This document shows, in pieces, positions 11,093 to 22,694 of a DNA stretch of 64,000 nt (positions are counted from its first letter, which is position 1; every line of letters starts with the position of its first letter). The notes under the pieces are model-generated. The model ran no database searches. It was not told the origin of the DNA and worked only from the letters and a program-made list of their open reading frames with translations. The position numbers were made by a program, and so were the translations under genes. Where the stretch lies: positions 812,051,069-812,115,068 of the forward strand of contig NC_081414.1 of assembly GCF_030272615.1 (NCBI RefSeq). The letters run 5' to 3'. The DNA comes from Cryptomeria japonica. Lineage: Eukaryota > Streptophyta > Pinopsida > Cupressales > Cupressaceae.

Positions 11093-12719
11093 ATGATTTC
11101 TTTTTTTGTAGCTCAGATATATATATATATATTTTTAGACACACCCATTTTTTGTAGCCTATGCGATTCTTGCTCTGATAGGAGTTTGTATATGTCTTTT
11201 GACATCATTTTGTACCTTGAGACTAGATATGATTTATATACGAGATTTGATTTGACTTCATCATACTTGTGTTGATTTTCTTATGAGATGTCTTTTATAT
11301 GCTTTATTCTATATGTATGCCTTTCTTTTCAACATGAATGTATGAATGCAAATGATCATGGATGTCTATTTTTGTTTGTTTTCACATGCAAATAAATGAT
11401 GATGCAAATGAGTAATGAGTAATGCAAATGTTTATTTTTCCATGCAATAAGATGAATGCAAATGAATGATAGTGAATGATGCAATGTTTTAATTTTTCTA
11501 TGCAATAATATGGATGCAAATGAATGATAATAAATGTATGCAGCTAACATCTCAAAACACAAGTACTCGATCGGAGAAACAATGATGAAAAAGTGACCAC
11601 TTAGTGAAGAAATGATGATGCTCGTGACTCTCGTACAGAAGATAGAGAAAACATTGTTATTATACCGAAATCACAAAATGCAGAATGAAATGTAAGATGA
11701 GATGCAACCTAAACCTAGTCACTAGACCTTAAAAAGCTTAATTTTCATCATTGAGAATTTGACAATTATAGCAGACAGAGTAGAGTTCCTTTCTTTGTAT
11801 ATGCAATAGTAATGATCTTGTCTGCAATGACCCTTTTTTCGTTCATATCCTTGGACAGAGTTTGCAGGAACCTGGATTGCACAATAAATAAATTCCCTCA
11901 AAATAGACAAAGAAATGATGGGAACCTCCCCGTAGCATTCAAATAAGCAGAGTTGAGGTATGTGAGGAGATTTCACCTTGATGCGAAGGCTTTTATCATA
12001 GACACCCAGCTAATTTAGATGTTTCTAGATCATTGGAATCATTCCTTTAAGTAGAAAACAAAGAAAATATTATGCTCCCAATCCTTGCTCATCTTAGTCA
12101 AGATAGACTTCCTCAAGTTACTTAGAGGGATAATAATCAAAAACCAATATAAAAGACAACACACAAAGAAAACTCCCATGCACAGCTCAAATTGTTTAGT
12201 GATTGTTTTCTGATATGTTGTTTTGCTTGTTAACTCAATGATAAAACTCTTCAGTAGTTAGGAGATAGGTGACTGACTCGAAGTGGATGACCAAGTTTCA
12301 CTGATGTAAGATTGACTTGGTTGACACTACTTAGGACATGTAATGTGCTCTTGTCGATTAACCTAAGTCTATGACAATGATCGGTTTCAAGCCATGAGGG
12401 TTCCAATGAACTAGGATGTCACAAAAGCGACTGAAATATGTACAAGTGAAAACAAAGATGCATGAAAGCAGGAATACCAATGGTGCATTGATAGATGGAG
12501 CACTGGAGTACAAGAGGCACTTGTTTACCAGGTTTTCACCTGCTTGGTAGAGATTCATTTTTATTTTTTTACCAAGGTGCTTGTTTACTAGGTTTTCACT
12601 AGGGCATTTTCTCTTCTTTTTTCTTCTTTTTTTTTTTGAATTTCTTCAGGATGTTTTCTGATTTTTCTGATTTTTTTCAGCACATTCTCTGCTATAAAGG
12701 CTACTGGAGAAGAGAATAT
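11093..12719. other. E2 spacer between antisense frame and integrase
   Basis: About 11340-11560 is a degenerate tandem of ATGCAAATGAATGA-like units. At about 12030-11722 the minus strand has an unrecognised open stretch (contains SPHIPQLCLFECYGE) that could be a remnant coding segment or chance. Poly-T and T-rich runs lie near 12560-12680. Nothing else was recognised. Confidence 0.4.
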
Positions 12720-13820
12720 TTACATGAAGAATTTCTTCAAATGGATGGTGTTAATCGGTTCGCGGAGCTATTCTCCTTCCGATGTTGAAAGTTGATAAGC
12801 ACTAGAGCCAAAAGCTGTAGTAACAATATAGGGACCCAGCCAGTTTGGTTCAAACTTCCCTTTGTTATCTCAAAACTGTTGATTTTTAAGATTCTCTCTT
12901 AGAACTAAGTCACCAACCTGAAATTCTTGGTGTCAAACTTTCTTGTTATATCCTCTGGACATTCTCTTTTGATACACTCTGAGATGATCACATGCCACTT
13001 GCTGACGCTCATCCAACAATTCGAGCTCTTGCAATCTAGATATTCTATAGTCTTCATTAGTAACAAGACCTTGCAAGGAAACTCTTAGAGATGGTATTTC
13101 TACTTCAATAGGAAATACTGCTTCGGACCCATACACCAAAGAAAAAGGTGTAGCCCCAGTAGGTGTTATGATACTTGTTCTATAAGCCCATAGTGTAGGG
13201 TTGAGCTGCAAATGCCAATCCTTCCTAGATTTGTTCACTGTTCTGTGCAAGATAGTTAGTAGGTTTTTGTTAGATGCCTCTGCTTGTCCATTACCTTGAG
13301 GGTAATATACTGAGGACCAGTGTTGTTTGATTTTAAAATTCTCATAGAGTTCATCTAGATCTTTGTTCTTAAACTATCCTCCATTGTCTGTTATAATTGA
13401 TGAAGGTATACCATACCTATAGATGATATAGTTAAGAATAAATAGAGCTACTTGTTTTCCAGTTTCCTTGATGAGCAGAACTGCTTCTACCCACTTAGGG
13501 AAGTATTCAGTGACAGTGATAATAAATTTATGTCCATTAGATGATGCAGGATATATTTGGCCTATCAGATTGAATGCCCATTGTTGGAAGGGCCAGTGTG
13601 TCACAAAGGGTATGAGATCCCTTTCCAGAGCATGTATAAGGTGCCCATGCAACTGACACTCTTCATAGGTTTTAGCAAATTTTATATCTTTCTTCTCCAT
13701 GTTTAGTTAGTAGTAGCCAACCCTTAGTAGTTTGTGTGCTAAAGTTAGACCATTCGAATGAGATCCAAAAACACCTTCATGAACTTCGGATAATACGCAT
13801 TGGGACTCCTCAGTTTCTAG
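12720..13820 (-). pseudogene. E2 integrase remnant
   Basis: Inserts element DNA into the genome in active relatives. On the minus strand, an N-terminal zinc-binding remnant (HEGVFGSHSNGLTLAHK, then LRVGYY and CQLHGH) is followed by the catalytic core (WAFNLIGQI, FIITVTEYFPKW, ITDNGG) and a C-terminal part with ALWAYRTS-like and LVYGSEAVFP motifs, ending EPINTIHLKKFFM at 12720. The position usually holding the first catalytic Asp (IDLIG-type motif) is Asn here, and stops interrupt the frame, so it is inactive. Confidence 0.85.
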
Positions 13821-14081
13821 ACATCCAAGAAAAGTATTATCTAAACCTTGCCTGAATAGGTCATTAGCAATGATGACGTACCATGATGCATTTCGGATTA
13901 GGTTCCTTTTTTCATTTCAGGAAAGATTAGCAAGGATGACTTGGTCACGTATGTAAGAGAAAATATGGCTATAATGAGATGAGTCATGTCCAATAATAGA
14001 ACAAACTACTTGGGACTCGGGAGAATCATAGGCAGGGTAATGTAACTCTTCCACCAGGAATTCAAAGCAAAAATTAGACTC

Positions 14082-14960
14082 CTATAGCTGTGGTATAGAT
14101 GCCAAAGTGGCCATTGCATCTGCTACTCTATTTGCTATTCTAGGGATCTGCTGAAATGATACGGAGGTAAAATATTTCTTGAGGTCATCCACCATCCTCT
14201 TGTAAGGCATCAGTTTCTTATCTCTTGTCTGATATAGGTCATTGATCTGGTTGATAATGAGTTGAGAATCTCCATAGATGTGTAATTCCATGATCTTCCA
14301 CTCAATGGCCAGCTTGATCCCATTTACCAAAGCTTCATATTCTGCAATGTTGTTTGTGCAAGGGAAGAGAAGTTTGTAAGCTTTTGGAATTGAGTATTTT
14401 TGGGGAGTAATAAATAGTATCCTAGCACCAGAGCCATGTTGAGTGAAAGACCCATCAAAGAACATCTTCCATGATTGTTCAGTAAGGTGCATGATTGATT
14501 CATCTAGGAATTCTATATGCAGAGGTTGATAATCTTCCAGTGGAGCTTCAGCAAGTTGGTCTACAATAACCTGTGCTTTGATGGTTGTATGTTCCACATA
14601 TTCAATGTCAAATTCTGTAAGGACCATGACCCATTTGGCCAGTCTTCCTGTAAGCATTGCTTTACTAAGAAGATACTTGAGTGGATCAATCTTGGCTACC
14701 AACTTAATAGAGTGTGCCAATATATAATGCCTTAATTTTTGTGATGTAAAGACCAAAGCTAAACATGCTTTCTCTATTATAGTATAATTCATTTCATATG
14801 ACACCAATATTTTGCTGATGTAATAGATAGCTCATTCCTTTTTATTGTCATCTAGTTGTGCCAGAAGTACCCCCAGTGAAGTATTCGTAGCTAATATGTA
14901 CAGGATTAGTGGCTTACCTTGAATTGGTGGCATTAATATGGGTGGATTAGAAAGATATTC
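14082..14960 (-). pseudogene. E2 dual RNase H region (RNH plus archaeal-type RNH)
   Basis: The first part (MNYTIIEKACLALVFTSQKL, then FDIEYVEHTT) is the RNase H normally fused to gypsy RT. The second (KMFFDGSFTQHGSGARI, CTNNIAEYEALVNGIKLA, IYGDSQLIINQ, RIANRVADAMATLAS) is a separate archaeal/plant-type RNase H with all four acidic motifs recognisable. Two RNase H domains in series are diagnostic of the Tat lineage. The stretch from 14807 to 14082 is open for 241 codons, making it the best preserved part of pol. Confidence 0.88.
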
Positions 14961-16250
14961 TTTGATTTTTTGTAAATGTCATTCACAATCTTCATCCCAG
15001 TTGTATTGAATCCCTTTCCTTAATACCTTCATGAAGGGTTGAGCTTTGTCAGCTAGCTGAGATATAAAACACCTTATGGACTGAAAATGGCCTTGTAGAC
15101 TTCTCATTTGACTGATATTCTTTGGTGGAGGCATTTCCACTATAGCTTGGACCTTTTCAGGGTCAACCTCAATTCCTTTTCTGGATATTATGTACCCAAG
15201 CAATTTTCCTGATGTTACCCCAAATGCACATTTCTTTGGATTTAAGCGGAGCTTGAATCTTTCCATTCGATCTAATATGAGGCCTGCTCTTGAATGTGTG
15301 TAGATCTCTTCATAGTCTTTACCATGGTGTCATCAACATAATCTTCCATGTTTTTATGCATCATATCATGGAAAATAGTGGTTACTACTCTTTAGTAAGT
15401 TGCTCCTGCGTTCTTTAGACCAAACGACATAACATTCCAGCAGAAGGTTCCCCATGCACATGTGAAAGTTGTCTTCTCTTGATCTTCAGGTGTTATCTTG
15501 ATCTGATTGTAACCAGAGAATCCATCCGTTAATGAATACATCTCATATCCAGCAGTCATATCTACTACCATGTCAATGTTGGGCAATGGAAAATCATCTT
15601 TCAGACATGCCTTGTTGAGATCCCTAAAATCTATGCAAACTCTAATAGATTTGTCTGCTTTTGATATAGGTACTATGATGGATATCCATTCTACGAAGTC
15701 TATACTCTGATAAATCCAGCTTTTAGCAATTTCTCTAGTTCAACCTTGACTAGTAGTGCCACATGAGGATGCATCTTTTGGAGTTTTTGTTTGATTGGTT
15801 TAACTCTTGGCATAATAGAGAGATGATGCATGATGAGATCAAGATCTAGTCCTGGCATATCTGAGTATGTCCATGCAAAGTTGATCTTCTTTTCTAAAAA
15901 CAGATTGCTGAAATCTTTTAACTCTTCTGTTGATAGTGATTGAGCTAGATGAATGATATGCAGCATCTCTTGACTCCCAATGTTCACTGGTTGAGTTGGC
16001 TCGATCAATATGGAAGATCTCTCCTGGAAGTGACTCGGCAGTATATCAAGTATCTCACCTTCAGGTGCCTCAGAGAGGTTTTCACCTTTAGGTTTGTCCT
16101 TTATTTTCTCTTTTTTAGAGCCTAACATTGCTACAATGTGGTTTTCGCCATCAGATCTTTTATTCTTATTTTTCTTGTTTTTGCAACTAAGATACTTGAT
16201 AGCCACTTTAGTCATGTTTTCATTCTGTTTGCTGGTGGAAGAGTACATGG
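14961..16250 (-). pseudogene. E2 reverse transcriptase remnant
   Basis: Copies element RNA into DNA in active relatives. Visible on the minus strand: a pre-RT segment (LSTEELKDFSNLFLEKKINF, then AWTYSDMPGLD), KAGFIRV, RVCIDFRDLNKA, PLPNIDMVVD, SLTDGFSGYNQI, WNVMSFGLKNAGATY, the catalytic YVDD at 15340-15329, and LNPKKCAFGV with GYIISRKGIEVDPEKV. The pieces lie in three frames with stops between them, so at least two frameshifts have occurred. Confidence 0.88.
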
Positions 16251-17963
16251 GTTCAACTGCATTGAGATATTAGGCTAGTGTATAGTCATTGGCAAAAGTA
16301 GGTACATTCAAGGGTTGGTTATAAAGGGTGCAATCAATCAGTTTTGGATGCATTAAGGATAAGGTTGGAATAGGCTCAAGGGAGTTCATGGTACTATCAT
16401 CATTGTTTCGGACCGACTAGTCAAGTTCTAGAAGACTACCTTGCATATGTGTCTCGAGACTAGGAAGAGTTATGACACGATTATCGTCATTCATGTTAGT
16501 ATTTATTGGACCTCATTTAACCAACCTACTTCTAGTGTCGTCACCTACTTCAGACTGGGCTACATACCATGGTATAACAGTAGACAATATCTCATCATTC
16601 ATGATAGAGTAGTCATAATGCATTGTTGAATAGTTGTTGTCATAGATAGAGCTCCTATCTGAGTCATCAGAGTCATAGGATGGAGTTGTTGACTCATCTT
16701 CAAGTAGTTTAGTGAAGGCATATATAGTATCAACACCCACATCCTTGATGCTACAAGTTCCTTCGTGATTTGATTCATTGATTGCTTGCATTTGACACAC
16801 TTGTGGACTTGACTTTGACGGTTCTGTTAATCCTCGTCATATGTTCCATTCAGCTTCTTCTAGACTAATGACTAGTTCTTTTTCTGTAGCTTCTAGTTCT
16901 TCTTGTGTAGTTCTATACCTGATTTGTCCTATCTCATTAGGAGGGTTGGTAGATGAAGGAATTGCTTGTGTCTTTTCTTTTTTCAGCTATTGTTCATAGT
17001 CTTCTTGTCTTTTTAGTTTGATTTCTTATATTTCCTTTTGCATTCTTAGGTGTATCAGCTCTTGTGCGTCATCTATAATAACTCTGGATTCTTCAGGGTT
17101 TCTCTAGTAGATGTATTTGAGAGATGGTCAGGACCCCATTCATATTCATTTGAATCAGTTTCTAAATCATCTACTTGTTGTCTACCAGTATATGTGACCG
17201 GAATGTTCAACGGTGCAAACAATTCTCTGATTTTGTTTACTTCATCTCTCATATCCTCTGGGACTTCTACTTCCTGTGGTATCATAGCTAATATAACTGG
17301 AACTTGATTACCATCTGTTTCCTCTCTCTAGGTGGGCAATTCTTTTTGTTCACCATCACATTCCTCCTAAGTTTGTTGAGTATCAATTTCTTGTGTTGTT
17401 AAAGGTAGTACCTTTTACTTCCATTTACATTGATGGTGAGATGTGTGCTTCTGATCTGATGACTTTCTTGGATCATATCCCAATCTAGCTTTATCATTTG
17501 CAGACTTAGTTTGTAACTAAATAGGTTCAACAATACCTTTTTGAAATTTGCCAAGAGGACCAATACCTGAATATCCCATGTGTTGAAGCATCTTATAGCC
17601 TAGACCATATTGTGTTGGAGAAATCTCACAATGTCATATTTCTTTATCTGAACTATCTTCTTTGAAGAGCGATTTAAGGACATCGTCCCCTTCTATTTCA
17701 CCTACAAGAGAAGTAGAGGACTGTATAAAGGTGCCATCATAAATGACTTTTGGAGTTGAAGTTTGTGGCCTCATACCCTCTGATGGTTTTCCTGACTGTC
17801 TTGGTGATGGAGGAAGAGATGTTAGTGAGAGTATAGACTCTATCTTGTAACCATCCATGCCAATGTTTGTGATTCTCAGTTTCTTTTCCAAATCTTTCAG
17901 CAAAGATTCTAAACTTTTATCTGCAGAAGTTGCTCTATTATTAGGAACAAAAGCATCAGCGCC
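16251..17963 (-). pseudogene. E2 linker between protease and RT, with G-patch-like segment
   Basis: Low-complexity acidic and serine-rich coding remnants, such as a TTPSYDSDDSDRSSIYDNN stretch near 16690-16640. At about 17640-17490 lies a G-patch-like segment (YGLGYKMLQHMGYSGIGPLG, then KFQKGIVEPI and ARLGYDP). G-patches are nucleic-acid-associated glycine motifs known between protease and RT in Tat elements. Frames are interrupted. Element B keeps a related segment. Confidence 0.6.
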
Positions 17964-18512
17964 CTATGTTAATGCATTGCCGGTATAGCTTGTATCAGCT
18001 GGAATACTAACTTCTATTCCATTATAGGAAAATTTCAGGTATTGATGATATGTAGATGGTACTGCTTTCATTTCATGAATCCATGGCCTACCCAGTAAGA
18101 TGTTGTATGAAAGATGAAGGTCCAGGACTTGAAAAATGACATCTCTTTCTGTAGGTCCTACTCTGATTGGTAATGATACTAGTCCCTTAGAAGTTCTTTC
18201 CTCTTCATCATAAGCCTTGATTGTTATCTTCTTTGTTAGATCAATGACATTCTCAGAAAATCCTAGCTGTGTTAATAGAATGTAGGTACAAATATTCAAC
18301 CCAGTGCCTCCATCTATCAAAACACATTTAACACAGTGTTTATGAATCATGGCTTCAATGTGTAATGGTTGTTTATGTGGGTGACTCAGTGAATTATCAT
18401 CTTCTTCAGAGAATGTGAGATAATGGGGTGAGGTTAGGTGACCTACCATAGATTGAAACCGATCTACATCCAAATCTTTAGGGACATTGGTGGTAAGTAG
18501 AGCGTTGTCCAA
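17964..18512 (-). pseudogene. E2 aspartic protease (retropepsin)
   Basis: Cleaves the element polyprotein in active relatives. The catalytic motif is VLIDGGTGLNIC (D-G-G-T variant), followed by the flap and core segments (SLPIRVGPTERDVIFQVLDL) and YNILLGRPWIHEMKAVPSTY, with the usual retropepsin ILGRPW-type motif. 182 codons are open from 18512 to 17964. Element B has a clear homologue (VDNGSGLNVCS, YNLLLGRPWIHSMQAVPST). Confidence 0.85.
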
Positions 18513-19925
18513 GACCTCTTTATAGTAGAAGAGATCTTAAGCAATTCTAAAATGGAGATTTGAGCATTGGTTCTCTTCAATTGTTTGACAATACTATAAC
18601 TAGGAGAAGATGATGAAGCTGGTTGTTTTGATTTAGCCATGATTGTGTCTGTTTGTCTATTTGGTAGTTTTGATGTTGTTTGATCAAAAGTTGGGGGACT
18701 AGCTCCTGGGAGAGAAATCTTCCTTTGAGCACGAGTCACGACATTATCAGTCTGTGTTTGACTTTGATGATCTTGGACTATGATCACATTGCAATACGCA
18801 GGTTGAACAGATTCAATCATGTTGATCACATTATCGTGATTAGTGTAAGTATAATTGACTCTAGCTCCTCCCTTGGATTTTGAGGATTCTCCTTGTTCAT
18901 AATTGGGTAAGGGATCTTTAAAAGCCTTATGATCAGCATTAGTCATGTGACTTCCAACAATGATCTTGCCTGTGGCAATGAGATCTTGGATTTCATGCCA
19001 GAGTTTCATGCAGTTATTTATGTTATGTCCCTTGTTCCGATGATAGTCACAGTATTCATTTTCTCTCCACCATCTGGGTCATATGGTCTGGAATTGTTTG
19101 GCAATGTTATCAGATTATTTGCCAATAAAGTTTTAAAAGTTGATTCATATGACTCATCTAGAGGAGTAAACTCATGCTTAGGCTTTGAGACCTAAGGTTT
19201 GGCTTTAAACCACTCTCTTGTTTTCTTTGGAGGATTTTCCATTGTAGTTTCAACTCCCTTGACTACTTATGTGCCACTGGCCAAGTTAAATATTGTGGAT
19301 TTTATTTTTGCTTGGAAAATATCTACCACTCCATCATTAACGATGTTCTTGTTGCTATCTTTGCCATATTTCCAGTATTTACTCTTTTCTTTAGAGCTAT
19401 AACCTTGCAATGTTTCTTTCCAAACTGATATGTCTCCCTTTTTTATAAGCACGTCTTCCATTCTGAGGGCGTTATCTACCATTTTGTTGAATGAAAGGGT
19501 GTACTTACATCTGGACACTGTATTTCAATTCAGGGACTAAGTTCTTGACAAAGATATCCATTTTCTCAAGATCTAGGATGGTCCATGAATATCTAGAGAA
19601 CATCTTTCTGCATCGTTGGAGGATTGTGAGAAAGGGTTCTCCTGTCATTTGTCTGGTATTGCAAAGCTCTATCATAGTGACTGGGTGACAAATGTTGTAT
19701 GATTATTGTTGTAAAACTAGTTGGACTAGTTCTTCAAACATTTTTATTCCTTTGGGTAGGCTTGCGAACCATTCCATTGCTTGACCCCCTAAACTCCTTG
19801 GGAAAAGGCGCATGAGGTATGTTTGATCATGCATAAACTCCATACAAAGGGCACAAAACTCTTTGACATGATCTTGAGGATCTGAGGTACCATCGTATTT
19901 ATCAAATTTTGGGATCTTAACTCAT
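18513..19925 (-). pseudogene. E2 gag core, distal part (left of the B insertion)
   Basis: Carries the retrotransposon gag core (KFDKYDGTSDPQDHVKEF, LFPRSLGGQAMEWFASLPKG, EKMDIFVKNLVPELKYSVQM) and a CCHC-variant knuckle (CDYHRNKGHNINNC near 19040), then a conserved pre-protease helix (IVKQLKRTNAQISILELLK near 18580). Frameshifts occur near 19500 and 19200. The N-terminal part lies at 27603-28196 beyond element B. Confidence 0.85.
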
Positions 19926-19930
19926 GAAGG
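19926..19930. repeat. Target site duplication of B, left copy (gaagg)
   Basis: gaagg directly precedes the left B LTR and recurs at 27598-27602 after the right LTR. Confidence 0.9.
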
Positions 19931-21617
19931 TGTGTAGGGGAAAAAGCGAGACTAGGTTAACATGCCCTAATCCTACCTTTTGACACACATTACGGAATAC
20001 GAAAGAGCCTAGAGATATCGCACAATTGGCTACTTATTTTTGTGAAAGAGAGAGAGCCACAGGATATCTATTAGGATTTCTATTCCCTTGTTGAAATTGA
20101 AAGATAAAATGATGCAAGTTCAATCCCTAACCTCAAAATGCAAGTAGGAACTAATGACAAGATTGCAGAATTGAACTTAAATGATGGAAAGTTGTAAACA
20201 CAAGGATAAGACAAGAATGAAAATGCGTACCCGGAGTTAAAATTTGACTGAAAATGTTCGGGACGGGGGCGCGGGCGCCACTGTCCTGATTCTACCCCTG
20301 AAACTGCTCCGGAAACTGCTGTTTTTGCACTTTGGAAAAAGCTGTCAAAAATGCTGAAAATGCTGTCGGACCAGGGCGCCCAGCGCCCCTGTCCCAGGGA
20401 CCAGGGCGCCCAGAAGGGACCAGGGCGCCCAACGCCCCTGTCCTGGTAGGACCAGGGCGCCCCACGCCCCTGTCCTGGTCTTTTTCTCTGAAATTTGGTG
20501 GGAAGGTCGGTCTCAGTCTGCTTCTCCCGGATCTGCAACCTGCGGCGTCGTCCGAGTCCCGAAACCTGCAATAATATCTGAAAAGGGGAAGGGGCGGCTA
20601 TATAGGGTTTTGCCTTAGTCAAACCCCCGCTTCGGTGATTTCCACCTCCACGAATAGCCAAGTTGTTTTGTAAAATGTATTGTGTGTGCAGACCTAGTGT
20701 GTGTGCAAGGTCCAAAATGCAAGAAAGCAAACTAGAGCAATCTAGAAAGTAAACCCTAATTGCTTGTAAATGATGATGCAAATGCTCTAAATCAAGATGC
20801 AATGTGATCTAAAGCATGAATAAATGATATATCAAAGCTTATGTAAGGACATGAAAACAATATGAAATCATACCCAACCCTCAAGGGAGGGGTACAAGCC
20901 AATCTTCAGTCGGTAATCTCCTATTGTTCTTCAATGTCTTCCAAGCCCTAAATGGATGAATGAATGAATTTGATAGATGCTTGATAGAGTGATGTTGAAT
21001 GTTGTTGAAGTCTTCAAAGATTTGCTCTTTCACTGCCTATGAAGTTCCTGGAAACCAAAAATCCCATCCCATCAAATGAGGAAAGAGAGCTTTTATGTAT
21101 GAAACCCTAGGTCGTAAATTCGTATTTTGGCCAACCTAGAGATTGAATATCCCGCCAATTTCTTGGGGTTAAGCTTTATTTTATGATTGGATCGCGCTCC
21201 CAAAATTTCGGGAAAAATGTCCGGGACCATGTTGCACGGGCGCCATGGTCTTGACAACTTTTCACCAAATTTTCAGGGCCGTCAGATATGATGATTTTAG
21301 AGAGAATCCCAAAGTTACAGGTGATTTCGAGATGTTTTGACCCCCGAAATCAAGCCCCCAAGTTCAAAATAGGACCTAATTAGGGTTTTTGATTAAATGA
21401 TGTATTGGAAGAATAAAATGAAAGGGGCACACTTTAATGAAAGGGCCCAACTTTATGATATGGGAGATGATAAAATAGGACCTTAGACCTAATTAATTTA
21501 ATTAATTAAGTGCTAAAGGGGAAATGCAATGCAAGATGCAAAATGCGCCAAGGCGGGTGCTAAACTAGGTGTGAAATTGTACCACCCTAGCAAGTGCATA
21601 CAATTTACGACGCTACA
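19931..21617 (-). repeat. B 3' LTR
   Basis: On the plus strand it runs TGTGTAGGGG to CGACGCTACA. A TATA-like CTATATAG lies on the minus strand at 20598-20605. A GC-rich palindrome array sits at about 20370-20482 in otherwise AT-rich DNA. Confidence 0.92.
20370..20482. repeat. CG-rich palindromic array in B 3' LTR
   Basis: Four copies of a unit containing GGACCAGGGCGCCC, each followed by an inverted GCGCCCCTGTCC-type arm, so most units can fold into a hairpin. The right LTR (26330-26462) has one extra 18-bp unit, which explains the length difference of the LTRs. Confidence 0.8.
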
Positions 21618-21632
21618 TTTAGCCCCCACTTT
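21618..21632 (-). other. B polypurine tract
   Basis: The minus strand reads AAAGTGGGGGCTAAA just before the 3' LTR, identical to the PPT of element D (56676-56690). Confidence 0.85.
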
Positions 21633-22694
21633 AGCGGTCATATGAACACTACGTGCATATGCAAGCTAAAGTACAGAAAAGTAAACATTATTTGAAAAAG
21701 GATATATCCATAAGTCTGTCGAACGAAGCCCCCAGCGGTATCTGCAGTACACAGTTAGGAACCGCACCCTACAAAACACACGTTAGATCACAAAATCACC
21801 TAATGCTTACTAAGGAAGGTGATGAAAAATTCGAGGGTAGCTATATGCCCCCGCCTATTTCGGCTTGCTAATTTTAGTGAGTTGAAACAGGGTATCATGT
21901 TTACCACTTCGAATTGTTAAAGAATATTGATGACAAATGCTCACAAGAAGATTTGATATGAGATCAAAAACTAATGGAGAATCATTTGGTAAGAAAGAGG
22001 ACTAAATCTCAATTTCAACACAACAAAGAGTGTGAGGATTTGAGAGTTCTCTAACACAAGATGAGGGATGTACATGGAAACAAAATGCAAAGAGAAGAAA
22101 AAGAAAGGAAAAAAAGGCATGAATACACACATTGGTGATCCATGAGTTAGACAAATATAACATCTTCTAGAATAAGACAAAGAAGAGAATAAGAATGCAA
22201 TACTTCCTTCTTTTTCAAGGTGAAAGTGATTCTTAATGAAGGATGATGCTCTTTTTAACCCAATTAGGAGAGTGAATTCATTATAGATGTATTTTACCAA
22301 GTGCAAAAGAGGTTGTAGTCAAGGACTTACACCTCTTGTAAGAGAGAATCCTTGAACAAACAACAACAAATACGTACAAGGCATAACATCAAGTAATAAA
22401 GTTCACACCATCCACGAAATAGGAAAAAAAGTGGATCCTTAGATAAAAATAAGGAAAGATCATTGCCTCAATGAGAAGGACTTACACAATCTTCTAGGGA
22501 GAGATTTGGGCATAAGCAAAAGAAGAGATATATGAAATCACTCTTGTCCCCATAGGAACAAGAAAATTAGGCTATTATGTTGCTTCAAAAAAATATGATT
22601 GCACTTGACATTGTACCATCATGAATGACAATGAGCCCCCAGTAAATGAGCTACCAATGTCACATAATGATGAGCAACATAATAGCCATTAATG
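21633..22694 (-). other. B 3' untranslated region
   Basis: About 1 kb between the end of the long frame and the PPT. It is purine-rich on the plus strand, and I found no domain or repeat of note in it. Confidence 0.5.

Noticed and set aside
20080..20802. 240-codon minus-strand frame and its copies in the other B LTR (26042-26783)
   Set aside because: They lie entirely inside the B LTRs across the CG palindrome array; frames differ between the two LTRs and match no family.
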